A stretch of DNA of 40,588 nt from Bacillus massilioanorexius (GCF_902374955.1 NZ_CABKRX010000061.1:1-40588), one strand, 5' to 3'; shown: positions 1-8,815, counted from the first letter of the stretch. Made by a program: numbers and translations. The notes: a model not told the origin generated them from the letters alone.

Positions 1-2
1 AA

Positions 3-33
3 AAAACCATCCAATTAACATTTGGATGGTTTT
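3..33 (-). terminator. Hairpin terminator after the TagO/WecA-like gene
   Basis: Inverted repeat AAAACCATCCAA / TTGGATGGTTTT with a short A/T loop, directly downstream of the minus-strand gene. A- and T-runs on both sides allow it to work in both directions. Confidence 0.8.
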
Positions 34-37
34 CTAA

Positions 38-1084
38 TTACTTATCTGAGTTCTTCGCTGATATTAGTCGTAATAATGGCTTATATTCGCTGCCAACAAG
101 ACCGACTTTTTCAACGAATACTTCAATGGCTAAAATGAGTATCGCTCCGATTAGCATTGCTCCCCAAACGGTTGACATGGAGAAAATAAAAGCTGCTAAT
201 CCAAAAGATGCTGCCATTGCATAAATAATGAGCACTGTTTGACGATGTGAATATCCTAATCGTAACATACAGTGATGCAAATGTGACTTATCTGGTGCAG
301 ATAATGGTTTTTTGTTAACGATTCTTCTGATAATCGCAAAAAATGTATCAGAAATCGGAACTCCGAGGATAATAACAGGTACAATCAATGAAAGCATTGT
401 AACGTTTTTGAATCCAAGTAATGAAAGAACAGAAATCATAAAACCAAGAAATAATGCGCCAGTGTCACCCATGAATATCTTCGCTGGGTGAAAATTGTAT
501 TTTAGGAAGCCTAATGTGCTACCAATCAATACAGCCGCTACACTTACTACAAACAAATCACCTTTTACTATCGCCATAGCAGCAATTGTAATTAAAGCGA
601 TTGTTGAAACACCAGCAGCTAGTCCATCAAGACCATCAATTAAATTAATGGCATTCGTAACACCAACAATCCAAATGATTGTTAATGGAATACTTAGCAT
701 ACCCAGGTGTAACTCTCCACCGAATGGAAGGTTAATCATTTCAACTTGAACACCGTTAAGCACAACAACTAAGGCAGCTACGATTTGGCCAATGAATTTG
801 ACCTTTGCTGATAATTCAAGCATATCATCCAGGACACCGATAATGATGATGATGAACGCTCCAACGATAATTGGAACAATATGCTCACCTTCTGGTCTTA
901 AAAAAGCAAGACCAATTAAAAAACTAATAAATATCGCTAAACCACCAAGACGTGGCATAATTTTCGTGTGAACCTTGCGTTGGTTGGGCTTATCAGTAGC
1001 TCCAATTTTCAAAGCCAACATTTTGACAAAGGGTGTTATAATCAGCGAAGCAATAAAACAAATTAACAAGGTAAGGTAAACCAT
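38..1084 (-). CDS. TagO/WecA-type undecaprenyl-phosphate sugar-1-phosphate transferase
   Basis: Integral membrane enzyme of the MraY/WecA/TagO family. The family transfers a UDP-activated amino sugar phosphate (usually GlcNAc-1-P) to undecaprenyl phosphate, the first step of teichoic acid or secondary wall polymer synthesis. About ten hydrophobic segments are visible. Family motifs are present: the D-D pair at residues 86-87, NAINLIDGLDGLAAG at 144-158, MGDTG at 205-209 and HLHH at 268-271. I chose the ATG at 1084 (348 residues) because GAGGAGG lies six bases upstream; an in-frame TTG 15 bases earlier would overlap that ribosome site. It stands next to S-layer export genes, so a role in making the polymer that SLH domains bind is plausible but not shown. 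No pyruvyl transferase (csaB) is in the window. Confidence 0.9.
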   Translation of the reverse strand: MVYLTLLICFIASLIITPFVKMLALKIGATDKPNQRKVHTKIMPRLGGLAIFISFLIGLAFLRPEGEHIVPIIVGAFIIIIIGVLDDMLELSAKVKFIGQIVAALVVVLNGVQVEMINLPFGGELHLGMLSIPLTIIWIVGVTNAINLIDGLDGLAAGVSTIALITIAAMAIVKGDLFVVSVAAVLIGSTLGFLKYNFHPAKIFMGDTGALFLGFMISVLSLLGFKNVTMLSLIVPVIILGVPISDTFFAIIRRIVNKKPLSAPDKSHLHHCMLRLGYSHRQTVLIIYAMAASFGLAAFIFSMSTVWGAMLIGAILILAIEVFVEKVGLVGSEYKPLLRLISAKNSDK

Positions 1085-1490
1085 GAAGTACCTCCTCAAT
1101 TATTATCATAACCAAAAGCTATATATTCTAAGATGTCAATTGTAACTTTACTTTGCAGAGATTGGATAAATTCCATTTAATCAATACCCAAATTCTAATC
1201 TTTAAAACATCACTCTAGCATATTCTACTTAATTATAGTAAAACTTTCAAACTATTTTTCTAGAAATCCTACAAAAAATTTAGATATCTTTCATAATATT
1301 TGCCACAAATTTTGCTAGAATCCTTTAAAACATATGTAATTACGCGTTATTTCAACATAGAATAATTGGTAATTATTTTCCGAGGTATTATCTTCCTTCA
1401 TTATAGTATTTATTTTATAATTTTGATAAGATATAAGATATTGCATATAGCTTGAAAATTCATTTAGATTATAAGGGGCATTTAACTATT
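1085..1490. promoter_or_regulatory. Divergent intergenic region between tagO-like gene and secA2
   Basis: About 400 bases of AT-rich DNA separating two divergent genes, so promoters for both must lie here. On the plus strand a TATAAT at 1416-1421 is a candidate -10 for secA2, but no good -35 precedes it. No riboswitch, small gene or repeat was recognised. Confidence 0.35.
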
Positions 1491-3857
1491 ATGTTATCGT
1501 TTCTGAAAACAAAATACTCAGATAATAATCAGAAAAAACTTAAAAAATACAATAAAATTGTCGAAAAAATAAACGCCTTAGAAAAGAAATATGAGGAATA
1601 TACAGATCAACAATTAAAAGATATGACAGTTCATTTTAAAAATGAACTAGAAGCAGGGAAAAAAATTCAAGATATTATTCCTGATGCTTTCGCTGTAGTC
1701 CGTGAAGCTTCCAAGCGTGTAGTAGGAATGCGTCATTACGACGTTCAATTAATTGGTGGTCTTGTTCTTTGTGAAGGAAATATCTCTGAGATGGCAACTG
1801 GTGAAGGTAAAACACTTGTGGCATCCTTACCTAGTTATGTTCGAGCTTTAGAAGGTAAAGGCGTTCACGTAATTACGGTAAATGACTATTTAGCAAAGCG
1901 CGACTACGAAATGATCGGTCAAATTCATAAATTTTTAGGATTAACAGTAGGACTCAATGTACCCGAGATGCAACCAGAAGAAAAGCAGCTTTCATATAAA
2001 GCCGATATTACTTATGGTGTAGGTACAGAATTCGGTTTCGATTACCTACGAGATAATATGGTTGTTGACCCTTCTCAAAAGGTTCAAAGACCTTATCACT
2101 TTGCTATTATCGATGAAGTAGACAGTGTACTAATCGACGAAGCGAAGACACCTCTAATCATTGCAGGAAAAATGCAATCCAATGTTGATCTCCATTATAT
2201 TGCAGCCCGATTAGCCAAATCCTTTAAACAAGATGAGCATTATACTTTTGATTTAGAGACAAAAGCTACTAGCTTAACAGATAAAGGAATAGAGAAGGTT
2301 GAAAAAGCTTTTGGTGTAGATAATCTATATGATTTAGAACATCAAACGCTGTATCATTACGTCATTCAAGGCGTTCGCGCACATGTTATGTTTGAACGCG
2401 ATGTTGATTATATCGTTAAAGAAGGCAAAATTTTACTAGTCGATATGTTTACAGGTCGTATAATGGAAGGTCGTTCTTTAAGTGATGGCTTACACCAAGC
2501 CATTGAAGCAAAAGAAGGCTTAGAAATTACAGAAGAAAACAAAACACAAGCGTCTATTACGATTCAAAACTATTTCCGTATGTACCCTTTCCTTTCGGGA
2601 ATGACAGGAACTGCAAAGACAGAAGAAAAGGAATTTAGAGAGGTATACGGTATGGAGGTCGTATCGATCCCAACGAACCGACCAAAGCAGCGTAAGGATT
2701 TAGTCGAACAGGTTTTCCAAACGACTGAGCAAAAATACGAAGCCATGCTTAAAAAGGTCATGGAATGTCACCGTAATGGACAGCCTGTCTTAATTGGTAC
2801 AACGTCTATTTTACAATCTGAAAAAGTTGCCGAATATCTAGAACGTGAAAAACTACAATATGAAATATTAAATGCTAAAAGCGTTGAGCAAGAAGTCCGC
2901 CTCATTTCACTAGCAGGACAAAAAAATCAAATTACGATTGCTACAAATATGGCAGGACGTGGTACAGATATTCTTTTAGGTGATGGTGTTGCAGAGCTTG
3001 GTGGCTTATTTGTATTAGGAACAGAAAAACACGAAAGTCGCCGTGTTGATAATCAATTACGTGGACGTTCTGGTAGACAAGGCGACCCTGGAGCAAGCCA
3101 ATTCTTCATTTCACTTGAAGATGATATGTTCCGTCGATTCGCTCATGAAGAAATTGAAAAGCTTACTAAAAAGTTGCAAACAAATAAGGAAGGACTTATT
3201 TCCAATAAGAACATCCATGAATTTGTCGATCGCACACAAAGAATTGTTGAAGGCGCCAACTACTCAATGCGTGAATACAATTTAAAGCTTGATGATGTTA
3301 TTAATGAACAACGTAACATCATTTATACTTTGCGCAACAGAATAATCGCAAGAGAAGATTTAACGGAGCTTGGTTCACAAATGGTTTCTCGCGCCGTGAA
3401 AAGTACAATTGAAAAGGCATGTAATGAAGTTGTCGTTGTAGAGGAATGGCCAATCGCTAATCTACAAGCTGAATTAAGCAGTATCATTTTAAATTCGAAT
3501 ATAGACCTTACTGACAAGGTTAATACTCAGCAAGATGTTTTTGACCTTGTTGAGGAGGCTTTAGAAGCTTATAAGGCATTCATTAAAGAAGAAAGAGACC
3601 CTGAAGAACAACAAAGTATCACAGAGTCTTTAAAATACGCCATGATTCGTGTAATTGACTACGAGTGGATCATGCACCTTGAGCATATGACTCGCTTAAA
3701 AGAAGGTATTGGACTTCGTCATTATCAGCAGGAAGATCCAATGCGTATTTATCAAAATGAAGGCTTAGAGCTATTTACTCTATCTTACAATAAAATAGCC
3801 AAGGCCATTTCATTAGAAACAGCACATATCTTAGGCATGTTTATTGAGCACGAATAG
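1491..3857 (+). CDS. secA2: Accessory Sec translocase ATPase SecA2
   Basis: Motor ATPase of an accessory Sec pathway that pushes a subset of preproteins, here probably the S-layer and SLH proteins, through the SecYEG channel. DEAD-type motor motifs are present: Walker A MATGEGKT at residues 101-108, DEVD at 208-211, and the GRGTDILLG and QLRGRSGRQGDPG motifs in the second motor domain. At 788 residues it is shorter than housekeeping SecA and ends at ...GMFIEHE without the C-terminal Cys-rich zinc/SecB-binding tail, as expected of SecA2. I start it at ATG 1491 (MLSFLKTKYS..., the usual SecA N-terminus) behind AAGGGG at 12-base spacing; an upstream in-frame TTG at 1452 lacks a ribosome site. 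slaP follows. In Bacillus anthracis SecA2 together with SlaP is required for S-layer protein secretion. Confidence 0.93.
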   Translation: MLSFLKTKYSDNNQKKLKKYNKIVEKINALEKKYEEYTDQQLKDMTVHFKNELEAGKKIQDIIPDAFAVVREASKRVVGMRHYDVQLIGGLVLCEGNISEMATGEGKTLVASLPSYVRALEGKGVHVITVNDYLAKRDYEMIGQIHKFLGLTVGLNVPEMQPEEKQLSYKADITYGVGTEFGFDYLRDNMVVDPSQKVQRPYHFAIIDEVDSVLIDEAKTPLIIAGKMQSNVDLHYIAARLAKSFKQDEHYTFDLETKATSLTDKGIEKVEKAFGVDNLYDLEHQTLYHYVIQGVRAHVMFERDVDYIVKEGKILLVDMFTGRIMEGRSLSDGLHQAIEAKEGLEITEENKTQASITIQNYFRMYPFLSGMTGTAKTEEKEFREVYGMEVVSIPTNRPKQRKDLVEQVFQTTEQKYEAMLKKVMECHRNGQPVLIGTTSILQSEKVAEYLEREKLQYEILNAKSVEQEVRLISLAGQKNQITIATNMAGRGTDILLGDGVAELGGLFVLGTEKHESRRVDNQLRGRSGRQGDPGASQFFISLEDDMFRRFAHEEIEKLTKKLQTNKEGLISNKNIHEFVDRTQRIVEGANYSMREYNLKLDDVINEQRNIIYTLRNRIIAREDLTELGSQMVSRAVKSTIEKACNEVVVVEEWPIANLQAELSSIILNSNIDLTDKVNTQQDVFDLVEEALEAYKAFIKEERDPEEQQSITESLKYAMIRVIDYEWIMHLEHMTRLKEGIGLRHYQQEDPMRIYQNEGLELFTLSYNKIAKAISLETAHILGMFIEHE

Positions 3858-4071
3858 AACAGCAACCATTACTGTTGAGGTCAATTTACAGAGGTTAACT
3901 CAAAAGGTCATTTTATTTCATATTGATTCAAAATGACATACTTTCTCCTTGTAAAAGAAGCGAACATAAAACACAGTATAAAGCACGATACATCAGCTTT
4001 TATAAAAAAGTAAGAGTACACATAAACATAGCATACTTTTTTAAAAATATTACACTATGAAGTGTAAAGGC

Positions 4072-4104
4072 GTCTAAAAAGGGCTTTTCAATCCCTTTTT
4101 AGAC
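4072..4104 (+). terminator. Hairpin between secA2 and slaP (terminator or attenuator)
   Basis: Perfect stem GTCTAAAAAGGG / CCCTTTTTAGAC, with a few more flanking pairs (GGC / GCC). The T-run is inside the 3' arm and no clear U-tract follows. Only 41 bases separate it from the slaP start, and no promoter is visible in that space. Confidence 0.6.
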
Positions 4105-4145
4105 AGCCTCTACCTTGTTTCTCAATTAATTAAGGAGTGAAAAAT

Positions 4146-5039
4146 ATGCTTTCCTTTTTCCGTAAAAATGGAGCAAATGTAAAAAAAGAAGGTAAAGACA
4201 GCACCATTTCTTCAAATGAGATTTTAAATGAAAGCGAAGAACAAGTGAATGACGAGGCGACAGTTGAAACAGAATTGTCACTACATCCTACATGGACTAT
4301 GTCAACAGAGCAAAACTATGTATATCGTTTTCTAAATAATGAATTAGAGCCACTTAAGCCTAATCAAATTTCTTTATCAGGCATTGAGCTTCATGAAGAT
4401 GGAGATAACTTAGTTGCCATTGCCTTTGTTCGTAATAGTGTCAATAAACCCATTACCTTTAATAACACGACATTATTGTTATTAGACCAAGATAAACAAT
4501 TAATTGCTCGTCATGAATTTAACCTTGAAGAGCTTGGTGAACTACCAGCAAACAGCAGTAGACCTTGGCAATTCCTATTTCCTAAAGAAACGATTGTTAA
4601 AAGAGATTTCCTCAAATCTGATTGGACATTAGCTTTTGAAATTAAACCTAAGCATTCATTAGATTTAGAAGAATCATGGAATTCAAGCTTAAGTGCCGAA
4701 GGAAAAGAACAACTGCAACGAATTGTTGATGGATTAACTCCTCCAAAAGAAGGAGAAGTAAATTTCATGGGTCTTCAAGCTTCTAAAAAAGAAAACGGAG
4801 ACTTACATATTACTGTTTTAATTCGTAATGGTAGCTTAAACAATATTAACATTCAGCAGCTTCCACTACAGGTCTTCGATGCTCAAGATGAACTAGTGGC
4901 TAAAGGTGGGTTCCAACTCAACGACCTAGAAGTTAAAGGAAACACAACAAAGCCATGGACGTTTATCTTCCCTGCTTCTTTAGTTCTAAAAGCTGAACCA
5001 GATTTATCTCGATGGAAAGTAGCTGCTATTGAAGGGTAA
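4146..5039 (+). CDS. slaP: SlaP, accessory Sec S-layer assembly protein
   Basis: Cytoplasmic-type protein (no signal peptide or membrane segment) that works with SecA2 in S-layer secretion. After a charged, poorly conserved N-terminus (residues 1-50) it has two related domains of the SLAP duplication type, roughly residues 60-150 and 190-280. Both begin L-x-P-x-x-x-x-x-x-x-x-G and both end in a PW-x-F-x-FP block (SRPWQFLFPKE and TKPWTFIFPAS). The start is ATG 4146, eight bases after AAGGAG; the GTG nine bases earlier overlaps that site. It lies directly downstream of secA2, as in B. anthracis. A hairpin separates the two genes, so its expression may depend on read-through. Function is taken from the family; the direct partner contacts are not known from sequence. 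Confidence 0.9.
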   Translation: MLSFFRKNGANVKKEGKDSTISSNEILNESEEQVNDEATVETELSLHPTWTMSTEQNYVYRFLNNELEPLKPNQISLSGIELHEDGDNLVAIAFVRNSVNKPITFNNTTLLLLDQDKQLIARHEFNLEELGELPANSSRPWQFLFPKETIVKRDFLKSDWTLAFEIKPKHSLDLEESWNSSLSAEGKEQLQRIVDGLTPPKEGEVNFMGLQASKKENGDLHITVLIRNGSLNNINIQQLPLQVFDAQDELVAKGGFQLNDLEVKGNTTKPWTFIFPASLVLKAEPDLSRWKVAAIEG

Positions 5040-5049
5040 CGAATCGTCA

Positions 5050-5082
5050 ACAGATCTATTCGATTGAATAGGTCTGTTTTTT
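5050..5082 (+). terminator. Intrinsic terminator after slaP
   Basis: Stem ACAGATCTATTC / GAATAGGTCTGT with GATT loop, followed by six T. One of the clearest terminators in the window. Confidence 0.9.
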
Positions 5083-5153
5083 ATCCCTTCAAAACGGCTA
5101 AAGAAAATACTAGCCATTAAAGATTTACTTCTACTATAGGCTCATTACTGGTT

Positions 5154-5176
5154 GTATAGACGAATGAGGTCTATAC
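5154..5176 (+). promoter_or_regulatory. Inverted repeat in the terC leader
   Basis: Perfect inverted repeat GTATAGAC / GTCTATAC with a 7-base loop, 24 bases before the terC start codon and just ahead of its ribosome site. It could be an operator or a leader hairpin. It does not resemble the yybP-ykoY manganese riboswitch often found ahead of terC-family genes. Confidence 0.4.
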
Positions 5177-5200
5177 TATTTATTCAAGGAGGTATGGATT

Positions 5201-5974
5201 TTGTTACATGATATATTAGCTACTTACGCTTCCCTTTTAGATTTTCATATGTGGGCAGAGGTATTATCAAAGCCAAGCTCGTGGGGACTCATTCTCTCAC
5301 TAGCCATTCTAGAATGTTTATTATCAGCTGATAATGCTTTAGTGCTTTCAGCCTTCGTACAACGCTTACCGAAGCATCAGCAAAAGAAAGCTCTTGTTTA
5401 CGGATTATGGGGCGCCTATCTATTCCGTTTTATCTTAATCGGCTTAGGAACCTATTTAATCCATTTATGGTTTATCAAACTATTAGGAGCTCTATATTTA
5501 CTATGGTTGTCTATTAAATTCTTTAAAGATAAATATTTTTCTAGAGAAAGTGAAGTTAAACCATCTGAAGTCGTTCATCATGGTAAACAAAGCTTTTTAG
5601 TTCGAATATTCGGGATGTTTTGGGCTACTATTATTAGTATTGAACTAATGGATTTAAGCTTTTCTGTAGATAGCATACTAGCTTCCCTAGCTGTATCAGA
5701 AGAAGTTTGGATTGTTATGCTAGGTGGTATGATTGGGATACTCATGATGCGCGGTATTGCAACCGTATTTATTCAGTTAATGAATAAAGTACCTGAATTA
5801 GAAACAACAGCTTATATTTTAATTCTCTTTATTGGTACTAAAATGGGATTGACCATTATCGATATACATATCCCAAATAGCATATTCTTTACTATTATGA
5901 TTGCTGCCTTTGTTGCGACCTTTGTCGTTCACCATTTTAGAAAAAAAGCTTTGCTGAAAAAAAGAATGCATTAA
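5201..5974 (+). CDS. TerC-family membrane protein (probable metal exporter)
   Basis: Polytopic membrane protein of 257 residues with about seven hydrophobic segments and the two acidic intramembrane motifs of the TerC family: LECLLSADNALVLS (E38, D44, N45) and IELMDLSFSVDSI (E148, D151, D157). In Bacillus subtilis TerC-family proteins export Mn(II) and associate with the secretion machinery to metalate secreted enzymes. The start is a TTG eight bases after AAGGAGG; no ATG in frame fits. It has its own transcription unit after the slaP terminator. The position beside secA2/slaP suggests it serves secreted proteins; metal specificity cannot be read from the sequence. Confidence 0.9.
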   Translation: MLHDILATYASLLDFHMWAEVLSKPSSWGLILSLAILECLLSADNALVLSAFVQRLPKHQQKKALVYGLWGAYLFRFILIGLGTYLIHLWFIKLLGALYLLWLSIKFFKDKYFSRESEVKPSEVVHHGKQSFLVRIFGMFWATIISIELMDLSFSVDSILASLAVSEEVWIVMLGGMIGILMMRGIATVFIQLMNKVPELETTAYILILFIGTKMGLTIIDIHIPNSIFFTIMIAAFVATFVVHHFRKKALLKKRMH

Positions 5975-5976
5975 GC

Positions 5977-6028
5977 AAAAAGAGAATTCATCCGAAAGTA
6001 TTATTTCTTTCCGGTGAATTCTCTTTTT
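5977..6028 (+). terminator. Terminator after terC
   Basis: Long inverted repeat with arms AAAAAGAGAATTCA and TGAATTCTCTTTTT plus imperfect inner pairing, ending in a T-run. Confidence 0.85.
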
Positions 6029-6034
6029 CGTTTT

Positions 6035-6159
6035 GATTTCATTCTCTCCGTTTTTGCGTTGGTTTTATTATAAAATGCGTCTAAACGTGCTGTATTTGCA
6101 TCTATTTTTTATAGTATGAGTTCATTCTCATATTTCTTGCGCCTAAACTAAAAAACAGG
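6035..6159. repeat. 21-base phased repeat array A
   Basis: Degenerate units begin at 6035 (GATTTCATTCTC), 6056 (GCGTTGG), 6077 (GCGTCTAAAC), 6098 (GCATCTATT), 6118 (GAGTTCATTCTC) and 6139 (GCGCCTAAAC). Spacings are 21, 21, 21, 20 and 21. T-runs often precede the G. It lies between the convergent terC and phosphodiester glycosidase genes. Arrays B and C have the same unit and the same period. Confidence 0.75.
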
Positions 6160-6182
6160 GGAGCCTAACCTTTTAGACTCCC
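6159..6182 (-). terminator. Terminator of the phosphodiester glycosidase gene
   Basis: Stem GGGAGCCTAA / TTAGACTCCC (one wobble); read on the minus strand it is followed by CTGTTTTTT. Confidence 0.8.
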
Positions 6183-6191
6183 TTTTCGATC

Positions 6192-8372
6192 TTATTTGTA
6201 ATTTGCTCGCAATGCGTCTAAATAAATCGCACCTTTGTTTTTGTTGGTGCTTTTTGCTTCCGTTACATAAATGCTTTCTACAGAAACTGGATAAGCTACT
6301 CCTGCTGGAATTTTAGCCGTAAGTTGCTTCCATTGTCCTCTCCAATTCAACTTTCCTTCTTGTGTAAAATCAATCGTATAAACTTTACCGTTCTTATCTT
6401 TGACTTTGCCTCTTAACCAATGGTTTTTAGCGTCAGCCCATACCCAAAGAGACAATGATGTTGGTTTGGAAGGAATCTGCATTTTAGATACAGGTGACAT
6501 GTAGGAAGCCGAAACTGATGCTGTTTTGTAGCCTGTGAAGTCATAGCTTAATCCTAAATATCCTTTTCCTTCTTTAGTTGATTTACCACTTTTTTGAAGA
6601 ATAGCTGTCTTTGCTTTCGCACTAGAAGCTTTCCATTGTTTACTTACATCTAAAGATGAAAGAATTAATGGTTTATCGCTAACGGTTACAGGAATAGTCA
6701 GCTTCTTACCATTTAATGTAGCAATAATGCTACCTTTCGCCTCTGCTTGTCCAGATGTAAAGGTGCCATCCGCTTTGATATTTCCAATATTGCCAGAAAC
6801 GCTCCATTTTACTTGATTACTATTAAACACTAAATTTTTTCCTGCTTTATCGAAAGCAGAGATGCTGATTTTATCAGATTTTCCCTTACCGATATAAATA
6901 CTAGATACATTGCTCGTTAGCTTAGTAGGCTGCGCCACAACTGTAACGGGTACTTTAGTCACTGCCGTACCTGCTTTAACAACAACAGAGCCTGTTCCTG
7001 CTTTTTCAGCGATAAATTTTGATTGATTTAAACGTCCAATGTTACCTTCAACCGTATAGGTAGCTGGATTACTAGCCACACCTAAAACATTATTATAAGA
7101 ATCGAGAGCAGATGTTACGTTGTATGTTGCGTCAGCTCCAACTAATAAATTCGTTTTACCACTTTGATTAACTGTTATTTTAGCTGGTTGGCCATATGGA
7201 GCTGTGCTAATGACTTCCATGATAGCTGATACCGCTCGTTGACTTCCACCTGATGGTAAATTTACTAAGGAAGCATAGCGGTTGCCAGGAATTCTAGCAG
7301 CCATAGTGGTTGAGCCGCCTCCGTCTAAATTAATGGCTTTGTAAGCTCCCATTTTCACTAATTGGCTAGCTAGCTCATTGAGAGTCAAACCTTCACTTTT
7401 TCCTTTTTTACCAGAATCAATGGTTACCATAAATACTTTCTTACCTGTTGTATCAATTGCAATGGCTGTTCTTGCTGTTCGTAAAGCAGCTGTAGAATGG
7501 ACGATATTTGTGTTCACTTTCCCGTCATCTACTAACAGTGGACCACTTGCAAGGATGCTATTTGCACCTTTCCACTCTTCGTTAATATTCAGTTCTATTG
7601 AGACGTCATCACCAATAGCCATGGCTTTTAAATCTTCCATTTTGGTACCAGTAGCAGATAAGACAAAGCCATCATTAGGTATTTTACTACTTGTGCCTTG
7701 TCCATAAGGTCTGATGGCTGTTACCTTACCCGTTAGCTTCTCACCGAATGAAGTTTGTTGATCGATGCTTTTAGGTAAGCCAGAGACAACCACTTCATAT
7801 CCCGCATTATTTGCTCGAGTATCACTATATCGAAAGCTCGATGTATAAAGAATACTTGAATTATTCGTTCTACTTCTATTATAGCTAGAAATTTTTATCG
7901 GCTGACCATTATGCGTAGCGACGATATCAATGGTATAAGGAGCAATTTGAGCAGTTTTTTCACTATTAATTCCAAAACTAGCTTCTACACCAGCAGCACT
8001 TCCTAAATATATGATTCTATCATTTTTGGATAGTAAAAAGGCCGGCTTACCACTATCCATATGGAAAAAGGATGCATTGACTGCTCCAACTACATGGTTT
8101 TTCTCCATTGTGTGCATTTTGGCAAGCTCCGTCACAACGGTTCTTTTCTCAAGTGGATCAGATGTGCCGAAATCTACTAATGTATACGGATCATTTAAAT
8201 CGACCTGTAACGTATTCACGAACTGATTTCGTTTGGAAATCACCTGTTGGTCCGATTGCCATTCAACCCCTGGTGTAATCGAGACAGATTTGGCATACCC
8301 TGCCGTTTCTCCAACAACAAGTATGGCACTGAGACTGAGTAACATAGCAGCTGTCATTTTTTTAATATTCAA
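6192..8372 (-). CDS. Secreted phosphodiester glycosidase (NAGPA family) with Ig-like domains
   Basis: Secreted protein of 726 residues. Signal peptide at residues 1-27, ending in ETAGYAKS. The catalytic module (about 45-390) is of the NAGPA/DUF2233 phosphodiester glycosidase family, with VVGAVNASFF (94-103), ALRTARTAIAI (296-306) and the hallmark NLDGGGSTTM (348-357). The family hydrolyses sugar-1-phosphodiesters; in bacteria the natural target is usually unproven, and wall polymers or teichoic acids are candidates. Two Ig-like Big_2-type domains follow (about 390-575), then a beta-rich C-terminal module (580-726) resembling a carbohydrate-binding domain. The start is TTG behind AGAAGGG at about 10 bases; the ATG five codons on is too far. 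No SLH or LPxTG anchor. Substrate not established. Confidence 0.85.
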   Translation of the reverse strand: MNIKKMTAAMLLSLSAILVVGETAGYAKSVSITPGVEWQSDQQVISKRNQFVNTLQVDLNDPYTLVDFGTSDPLEKRTVVTELAKMHTMEKNHVVGAVNASFFHMDSGKPAFLLSKNDRIIYLGSAAGVEASFGINSEKTAQIAPYTIDIVATHNGQPIKISSYNRSRTNNSSILYTSSFRYSDTRANNAGYEVVVSGLPKSIDQQTSFGEKLTGKVTAIRPYGQGTSSKIPNDGFVLSATGTKMEDLKAMAIGDDVSIELNINEEWKGANSILASGPLLVDDGKVNTNIVHSTAALRTARTAIAIDTTGKKVFMVTIDSGKKGKSEGLTLNELASQLVKMGAYKAINLDGGGSTTMAARIPGNRYASLVNLPSGGSQRAVSAIMEVISTAPYGQPAKITVNQSGKTNLLVGADATYNVTSALDSYNNVLGVASNPATYTVEGNIGRLNQSKFIAEKAGTGSVVVKAGTAVTKVPVTVVAQPTKLTSNVSSIYIGKGKSDKISISAFDKAGKNLVFNSNQVKWSVSGNIGNIKADGTFTSGQAEAKGSIIATLNGKKLTIPVTVSDKPLILSSLDVSKQWKASSAKAKTAILQKSGKSTKEGKGYLGLSYDFTGYKTASVSASYMSPVSKMQIPSKPTSLSLWVWADAKNHWLRGKVKDKNGKVYTIDFTQEGKLNWRGQWKQLTAKIPAGVAYPVSVESIYVTEAKSTNKNKGAIYLDALRANYK

Positions 8373-8574
8373 AACTCTACAACCCTTCTAAAAATTAGTC
8401 ATTTTCAGTATATCATTCTGAAAGATAAAACCAAGGCCTAGCTCTATTACCCCTCTAGTAATCTAGATATAAATTACTATTTTAAAATAAAGTTCGCAGA
8501 AATCCCAATCAAAAAAGACCAAGGATTTAGTCGATTTTTACCCAAAAATATTATTCGTATAAAACAAAACAAAC

Positions 8575-8667
8575 AAAAAAGATACCTGCTACGGAGCAGA
8601 TATCTTTTTTGCCTTCGACCAACCTTGACCTACGTTTATCGTATTACAAAACGGAAATGGTGTTACA
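8575..8667 (-). ncRNA. Candidate small RNA or terminated leader RNA
   Basis: On the minus strand TTGTAA (8701-8696), a 16-base spacer and TAAAAT (8679-8674) form a plausible sigma-A promoter. About 90 bases later stands a strong bidirectional hairpin, arms AAAAAAGATACCTGCT and AGCAGATATCTTTTTT (8575-8610). No reading frame with a ribosome site fits between. It is either a free RNA of about 95 nt or an attenuated leader of the phosphodiester glycosidase gene 200 bases downstream. No known RNA family was recognised. Confidence 0.35.
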
Positions 8668-8815
8668 CTAAATATTTTATCACATACCAAGGTTATTACA
8701 AGAGTATTATGAAAATATTTCTTTTGTTGGTTATTTATATTAAATTACCTTTTATATACCATTTCAAACATAAAATTTCATAGTTTCTCTTAAATCTATT
8801 ACTTGTTAACATAGT

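Noticed and set aside
5041..5200. yybP-ykoY manganese riboswitch ahead of terC
   Set aside because: The space after the slaP terminator is about 118 bases and none of the conserved loop sequences is seen.
6211..6223. TGCGTCTAAAT inside the 3' end of the phosphodiester glycosidase gene, as a further array unit
   Set aside because: It is 75 bases from the last unit, out of the 21-base register, and codes for conserved-looking protein.
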